This document shows positions 7,325 through 9,816 of a stretch of 9,816 bases of DNA, one piece after another (the first letter of the stretch is position 1; the number at the start of each line of letters is the position of its first letter). Position numbers and translations under genes: made by a program. A model generated the notes under the pieces. The model had not been told where the DNA came from. It was given only the letters and a program-made list of their open reading frames with translations, and searched no databases. Source of the DNA: CAWKEY01 sp963848675 (GTDB lineage Bacteria > Pseudomonadota > Gammaproteobacteria > Methylococcales > Methylomonadaceae); the NCBI GenBank assembly GCA_963848675.1, contig CAWKEY010000039.1, forward strand, positions 1-9,816. The letters run 5' to 3'.

Positions 7325-7455
7325 ATTCAGCGTAATTTGTCATTCCGAGCAAAGCGAGGAATCTTAAGGCTCCCACCCATATTACACCGCTTAAAAGATT
7401 TCTCCCGCTGGTCGAAATGACTAAAATAATCAAGAATTTGCGAAAAACGCTGAAT
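7325..7455. repeat. Nested inverted repeats, MITE-like
   Basis: The inner element 7339-7421 (83 bp) begins GTCATTCCGAGC and ends in its imperfect complement GGTCGAAATGAC; just inside, GAGGAATCTT mirrors AAGATTTCTC. Outside it, ATTCAGCGT (7325-7333) is the exact reverse complement of ACGCTGAAT (7447-7455), and GTAAC (7319-7323) mirrors GTTAC (7473-7477). The whole could fold into one long hairpin. It has no coding capacity. It lies between the GNAT exon and the cytochrome gene, both read leftwards, where it may break co-transcription. Confidence 0.6.
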
Positions 7456-7502
7456 TCAACTTCAAGCTGACTGTTACAAACACTTTACTAGTGACTCTGT
7501 TG

Positions 7503-7782
7503 TCAATCTGGCTCTGTCAAAATTGTCCTGACTGTTTCAATTGTCATCATGAGAGTCATCGCTTGTATAGGTGATTCCACGAAACCGCGCGACAGATAGA
7601 ACTGTTTGGCTTGATCAGTAAGGGCGTGAACGAGTACAGCGAACACTCCGGCATCGCCGGAGACTTTGACTGCCCGTATCATCGCATCGCGCAACATTGC
7701 CTGACCGATACCCCTATTGTGGTAATGTTTATCGACGGCGAGCCGACCAAGCAGGAGAACCGGCAATGGGTTAGGCATGTTT
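7503..7782 (-). CDS. GNAT acetyltransferase (TacT-like), 3' exon only
   Basis: This is the C-terminal ~93 residues of a GNAT-fold acetyltransferase. It begins within a codon whose last base is A, then reads NMPNPLPVLLLGRLAVD. The acetyl-CoA loop (HYHNRGIGQAML, with R-G-I-G) and the QFYLSRGF motif follow, then a short C-terminal helix and TGA at 7505-7503. The spacing and the PVLLLGRLAVD strand are typical of the TacT/AtaT group of small toxins, which acetylate aminoacyl-tRNA and pair with a DUF1778 (ribbon-helix-helix) antitoxin encoded just upstream. In that family the residue before NMP is usually Arg, which fits a CGA or AGA codon completed by the A at 7782. The N-terminal half and any antitoxin gene lie beyond the intron, off the window. 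The open frame continues to 7883, but that part is intron sequence, not protein. Confidence 0.75.
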
Positions 7783-7817
7783 ATCGGGTCAGAGGAGGCC
7801 GCAGCCTCCGTCTGCCC
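7783..7817 (-). ncRNA. Group II intron domain VI and 3' splice site
   Basis: The stem is built from GGG/CCC (7817-7815 with 7788-7786), CAGA/TCTG (7814-7811 with 7793-7790) and GGAGGC/GCCTCC (7809-7804 with 7799-7794), closed by a TGCG loop. A7789 is the only unpaired base on the 3' side and is placed correctly for the lariat branch. C7810 is bulged on the other side. The 3' exon begins at 7782. Confidence 0.8.
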
Positions 7818-7820
7818 ACA

Positions 7821-7850
7821 GAACCGTGCGTACGGGTCCGTACACGGCTC
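7821..7850 (-). ncRNA. Group II intron domain V, catalytic hairpin
   Basis: GAGCCGTG (7850-7843) pairs with CACGGTTC (7828-7821), including one G-U pair. A two-base bulge CG follows on the 3' side, then a four-pair upper stem (TACG with CGTA) and a GACC loop. The AGC catalytic triad lies at the base. At 30 bases it is shorter than the usual 34, the missing pairs being in the upper stem, and the loop is not a GNRA tetraloop. Confidence 0.85.
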
Positions 7851-7851
7851 C

Positions 7852-9156
7852 TTATGCAAGGCGTATCCATTGAGAAACTTCAAACCAATGCGCCAGCTTC
7901 CGGTCGGATCGTATTTCTTGTCCTTTCAGGTTAATAAACCAACTGTTGGGGTAGGCTCTCGTCACCGCTCGGGCGTTTGATAGCACCCACCGTTTGTTGT
8001 TTGAAAAGACAGCTTTTGATGCTTGTTTTCGTGGTACTCCTCGTTTGACCAGATTTCGGTAAAGATGCTGTTTTCTCTTTTGTTGACTCACCAGTCTTGA
8101 TCGTAATCGCCGCCGGATATGGGCTTCGATTTTATTCAATTGGGATGGGTAGTTGGTCAAACTGTAATAGTTCGACCAGCCCACATACCATTGATTGATC
8201 TTGTCCAGGGTTGGCTCCAGAGCTTTATGGGTGCCTCGCGGTGTCAGTGCTTTGACTTTTTCCATAGCCGTCTGTAGGGCTTTATGCGCTATCGCAATCG
8301 TCCCGTTGACCACGGTAAAGCCCAAGAACTTGACCTTATCGGAGAGAGCCACTTGGCTTTTCTCCTGATTCACCTTCAGTTTTAGCTTCTTTTCGATGAA
8401 TTGACTGACCTTTGCCATCACCCGCTCTGCCGCTTTTTGCGATTTCACGAAGATATTGCAATCATCGGCGAACCGGCAAAATTCCAGGCCTCGCCTCTCC
8501 AGTTCCTGATCCAGTTCGTCCAGAACGATGTTGCTGAGCAGCGGGCTTAACGGGCCGCCCTGCATCGCGCCTTCCTGGCTGGGGATAACAACGCCGTTGA
8601 GCATAATGCCGCTACGCAGCATTAAACCCACCAACCGGAGTATCCGTTTGTCGGTTACCTTTTCACCCATTCGGGCAATCAGCCGGTCATGATGGATACG
8701 GTCAAAAAATTTCGACAGGTCAATATCCACCACATAGGGTTTACCACTGTTAACAATCCGTTGTGCCGCTTCTACCGCCTGATGTTGGCTCCGTCCGGGA
8801 CGGAAACCGTAACTATGCGGCGAAAAATGCGGATCGAAAATCGGTTCCAGCAGTAGTTTTAGCGTTGCTTGTACCACACGATCCCGCACCGTCGGGATGC
8901 CTAGAAGTCGCATTCCCTTACCTCCCGGCTTGGGTATCTCGACTCGGCGTACCGGCGAAGGTTGATAAGTCCAGTTGCTCAATTCCTGTTGCAACTGACT
9001 TAGCTCTTCGTCTAAATTGGCTTCAAAGTCCGCTATGCTCACGCCGTCACTGCCGGGTTTGCCTCGGTTCCTTTTCACCAAGATAAAGCCTATGCCCAAA
9101 TACAAGGTTGAGCAAAGGTTTTCAAAGAGTCTGGGTTCTTCAATCAATTGGCTCAT
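7852..9156 (-). CDS. ltrA: Group II intron reverse transcriptase/maturase
   Basis: This 434-residue protein assists intron splicing and copies the intron RNA during retrohoming. Reverse transcriptase blocks are in order: RRVEIPKPGG (70-79), HSYGFRPGRSQHQAV (114-128), YVVDIDLSKFFDR with catalytic D144 (141-153), GAMQGGPLSPLLSNIVLDEL (196-215), FADD with D231 and D232 (229-232), LKVNQEKS (260-267) and KFLGF (276-280). A maturase (X/GIIM) domain follows at about 300-375, with QWYVGWSNYY (322-331). A short basic tail ends the protein. There is no HNH endonuclease module, so it belongs to the endonuclease-free lineages, which are thought to use replication-fork primers. FADD in place of YADD is a tolerated variant. 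The stop codon lies one base before domain V. The start is ATG 9156; AAGAGAG at 9171-9177 is a distant RBS (14 bases). Confidence 0.95.
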   Translation of the reverse strand: MSQLIEEPRLFENLCSTLYLGIGFILVKRNRGKPGSDGVSIADFEANLDEELSQLQQELSNWTYQPSPVRRVEIPKPGGKGMRLLGIPTVRDRVVQATLKLLLEPIFDPHFSPHSYGFRPGRSQHQAVEAAQRIVNSGKPYVVDIDLSKFFDRIHHDRLIARMGEKVTDKRILRLVGLMLRSGIMLNGVVIPSQEGAMQGGPLSPLLSNIVLDELDQELERRGLEFCRFADDCNIFVKSQKAAERVMAKVSQFIEKKLKLKVNQEKSQVALSDKVKFLGFTVVNGTIAIAHKALQTAMEKVKALTPRGTHKALEPTLDKINQWYVGWSNYYSLTNYPSQLNKIEAHIRRRLRSRLVSQQKRKQHLYRNLVKRGVPRKQASKAVFSNNKRWVLSNARAVTRAYPNSWFINLKGQEIRSDRKLAHWFEVSQWIRLA

Positions 9157-9816
9157 GTTCGTTTATTTCACTCTCTTTTGCAGAGAACTTTCGTCAATCT
9201 CGCACGGCTGATTCGTTCACTGTTTACGACGCAAATAGTCAACCGCTCCTGTCAGGCTGATCTCAGTCCTCCGGTCTCTAATCAACGGCCATGGCCGCTT
9301 ACATGTTCCACCCTTCACCTCCAACGTCCTGTCACTGATTCGATGTTTTACCCTCCTCCATGTCACCATGAGTTCATCGGCACCGAACTTTACGATTACT
9401 ACGGCTTCATCTGCAGACCCTCGGTTCATAACGTCAACATTACTGCTGCGCTTAGGGCTTAAAGTGTCGCAGTTACACCGACCCAAAGCCGACGGCCCTT
9501 CACTGGGTAAGATAGTCACCTCTGTCTCGGTCTACCTACCTTCAATACAACAACATGTTACGGTGAGAATATCGGGCGTCGGTGGTCGCGGGCACCTTAC
9601 CCCCTTGTTGCCGCCTTACGAAGGTTCACTTGCGTTTAGGTGACCGATTTGGCTAGGGCTTCCTTCAGATTCCGCATTGGCTCAAAGTAACCGTGTTTCC
9701 CTGTTGGGTAGCTACTCAGAGTTTCTTTGGACACCCTTGCCTTCGCCTACATTTTCCCTTCTCACAGGGCAATGGCTGGACTTCCACCAGCTAGCTGACT
9801 ACCATGCCAGTCGCAC
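9157..9816 (-). ncRNA. Group II intron 5' ribozyme region (domains I-III)
   Basis: The segment from the GTGCG 5' end to the maturase start has no supported gene and is the expected size for domains I-III. Open frames at 9217-9519 (minus) and 9148-9643 (plus) are translations of structured RNA. The exon-binding sites could not be placed because the 5' exon is not in the window. Confidence 0.75.

Larger units (their letters stand above)
7783..9816 (-). mobile_element. Group II intron, complete, 2,034 nt
   Basis: Read on the minus strand, the element begins GTGCGACTGG at the last base of the window, matching the GUGYG 5' consensus. It ends ...GACCCGAT at 7783, matching the AY 3' end. The 5' ~660 bases hold the ribozyme domains I-III, then the maturase gene in domain IV, then domain V (7821-7850) and domain VI (7786-7817). 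Domain VI has a bulged A at 7789, seven bases from the 3' end, the expected branch point. The intron is inserted in a GNAT gene in the same orientation, so splicing could restore that message. The right boundary is inferred from consensus alone because no exon sequence follows it. Confidence 0.88.

Noticed and set aside
7783..7883. N-terminal extension of the GNAT frame (MKFLNGYALHKEP...)
   Set aside because: These codons are domains V and VI of the intron plus the maturase 3' end; the open frame across the splice site is fortuitous.
9217..9519. Minus-strand 100-codon frame upstream of the maturase
   Set aside because: It lies in the ribozyme domains of the group II intron, whose base pairing explains the sequence.
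1..9816. CRISPR array, tRNA, rRNA or a new defence system
   Set aside because: No regularly spaced direct repeats, no cloverleaf or rRNA signature, and no nuclease, helicase or methylase gene is present. The only reverse transcriptase belongs to the group II intron.

Overview
The window reads as a chromosomal stretch from a Gram-negative, probably gammaproteobacterial organism. It carries two secreted lipoproteins, a membrane-anchored multihaem cytochrome c and dispersed palindromic repeats of a type common in proteobacterial genomes. The overall look suggests an environmental methylotroph or methanotroph, but that is recall-based inference; no gene here is diagnostic. Both edges lie in mobile DNA. 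The left edge is inside a decayed insertion-sequence transposase. The right edge is the first base of a group II intron (GTGCG on the minus strand). The window may therefore be an assembly piece bounded by multicopy elements.

Layout, left to right: (1) 1-~830, a frameshifted DDE-type transposase on the minus strand, with an inverted repeat just upstream of its start codon. (2) 1053-2459, minus strand, a 468-residue protein of unknown function with a membrane segment at each end. (3) 2460-2912, a gene-free stretch. (4) 2913-3422, plus strand, a small probable lipoprotein with a BamE/SmpA-like domain split by a hydrophobic insertion. (5) 3423-3586, a convergent intergenic region with hairpins. 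(6) 3587-4531, minus strand, a lipoprotein with a C-terminal META domain. (7) 4532-4828, intergenic, with a ~100-bp palindromic repeat. (8) 4829-7264, minus strand, an 811-residue octahaem cytochrome c followed by HEAT-like repeats and five TPRs. (9) 7265-7502, intergenic, with nested inverted repeats resembling a MITE. (10) 7503-7782, minus strand, the 3' exon of a GNAT acetyltransferase gene of the TacT toxin type. (11) 7783-9816, minus strand, a complete 2,034-nt group II intron with its reverse transcriptase/maturase, inserted in that GNAT gene. Its 5' exon lies off the window.

The META lipoprotein, the cytochrome and the GNAT gene share an orientation but are separated by 230-300 bp gaps holding repeats, so they do not look like one operon. 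The most notable arrangement is the group II intron interrupting a GNAT toxin-like gene within an Arg codon. Domain V, domain VI with its bulged branch-point A, and the 3' splice junction can all be placed to the base. No new defence, CRISPR or secretion system was seen. The second item of interest is the octahaem-HEAT-TPR cytochrome.
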